Source of the DNA: an uncultured Blautia sp.
GTDB taxonomy: Bacteria > Bacillota > Clostridia > Lachnospirales > Lachnospiraceae
Reading direction: 5' to 3'
Assembly (NCBI GenBank): GCA_946629475.1
Contig: CAMOXX010000168.1
Span: forward strand, 1 to 6,035
Length of the DNA: 6,035 nt
The notes beneath the pieces are model-generated. The model was not told the DNA's origin. It searched no databases and saw only the letters and a program-made list of their open reading frames with translations. Made by a program: the position numbers and the translations under genes. This document shows positions 5,990 to 6,035 of this stretch, one piece after another; position 1 is the stretch's first letter, and every line of letters starts with the position of its first letter.

Positions 5990-6019
5990 AAAAAAGCACC
6001 CTGGATTTCTCCAAGATGC
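5990..6019 (-). terminator. Strong intrinsic terminator for a gene beyond the right edge
   Basis: The minus-strand transcript reads GCATCTTGGA, a GAAA tetraloop, TCCAGGGTGC, then six T. The 10-bp stem pairs completely if two G-U pairs are allowed, and the GNRA loop adds stability. A TAA at 6027-6025, five bases before the stem, could be the stop codon of the upstream gene, but too little sequence is present to show coding. Alternatively this is an attenuator in the leader of the small ORF. Confidence 0.85.
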
Positions 6020-6035
6020 TCCGTTTAGGTCTCTG

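Noticed and set aside
5958..6014. Longer form of the small ORF starting at a TTG at 6014
   Set aside because: The TTG lies inside the stem of the intrinsic terminator and has no ribosome site; the ATG at 5957 has a good one.

Overview
The window looks like chromosomal DNA from an anaerobic Firmicute, most likely a Clostridia/Lachnospiraceae-type gut organism. This is inferred from the protein flavour (a short 390-residue malic enzyme, a YtqA-like radical SAM protein, a Firmicute-style NagB), AGGAGG-type ribosome sites and U-run terminators; no marker gene fixes the species. Every gene I can support lies on the minus strand, so transcription runs from right to left. I see no rRNA, tRNA, CRISPR array, integrase or intact insertion sequence.

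Right to left: a strong intrinsic terminator (5990-6019) closes transcription from a gene beyond the right edge. After it come a 65-residue orphan ORF (5760-5957), a 225-base intergenic stretch rich in inverted repeats (5535-5759), and a 733-residue uncharacterised protein (3333-5534). That protein ends in a DUF2325-like domain preceded by a predicted coiled coil. A long hairpin (3311-3359) overlaps its stop codon. A TIGR01212/YtqA-type radical SAM protein (2374-3258) follows after 74 bases.

Next is a promoter-like site (2320-2348) with a leader of about 110 bases. It drives what appears to be a two-gene operon: nagB (1399-2202) and a malic enzyme (182-1354), 44 bases apart and closed by a terminator at 91-148. 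The last 90 bases at the left edge hold three copies of GGACGTAAA in alternating orientation, which could form mutually exclusive hairpins.

The nagB-malic enzyme pair is plausible central metabolism: amino-sugar entry into glycolysis as fructose-6-phosphate plus ammonia, and malate conversion to pyruvate. The radical SAM protein probably acts in tRNA wobble-uridine modification, by family resemblance. The DUF2325 protein has no assignable role and is the least explained gene here. The other unexplained signals are non-coding: the hairpin at the DUF2325 stop codon, a 12-base motif it shares with the nagB leader, and the inverted-repeat regions at both ends. I found no convincing evidence for a complete new multi-gene system.
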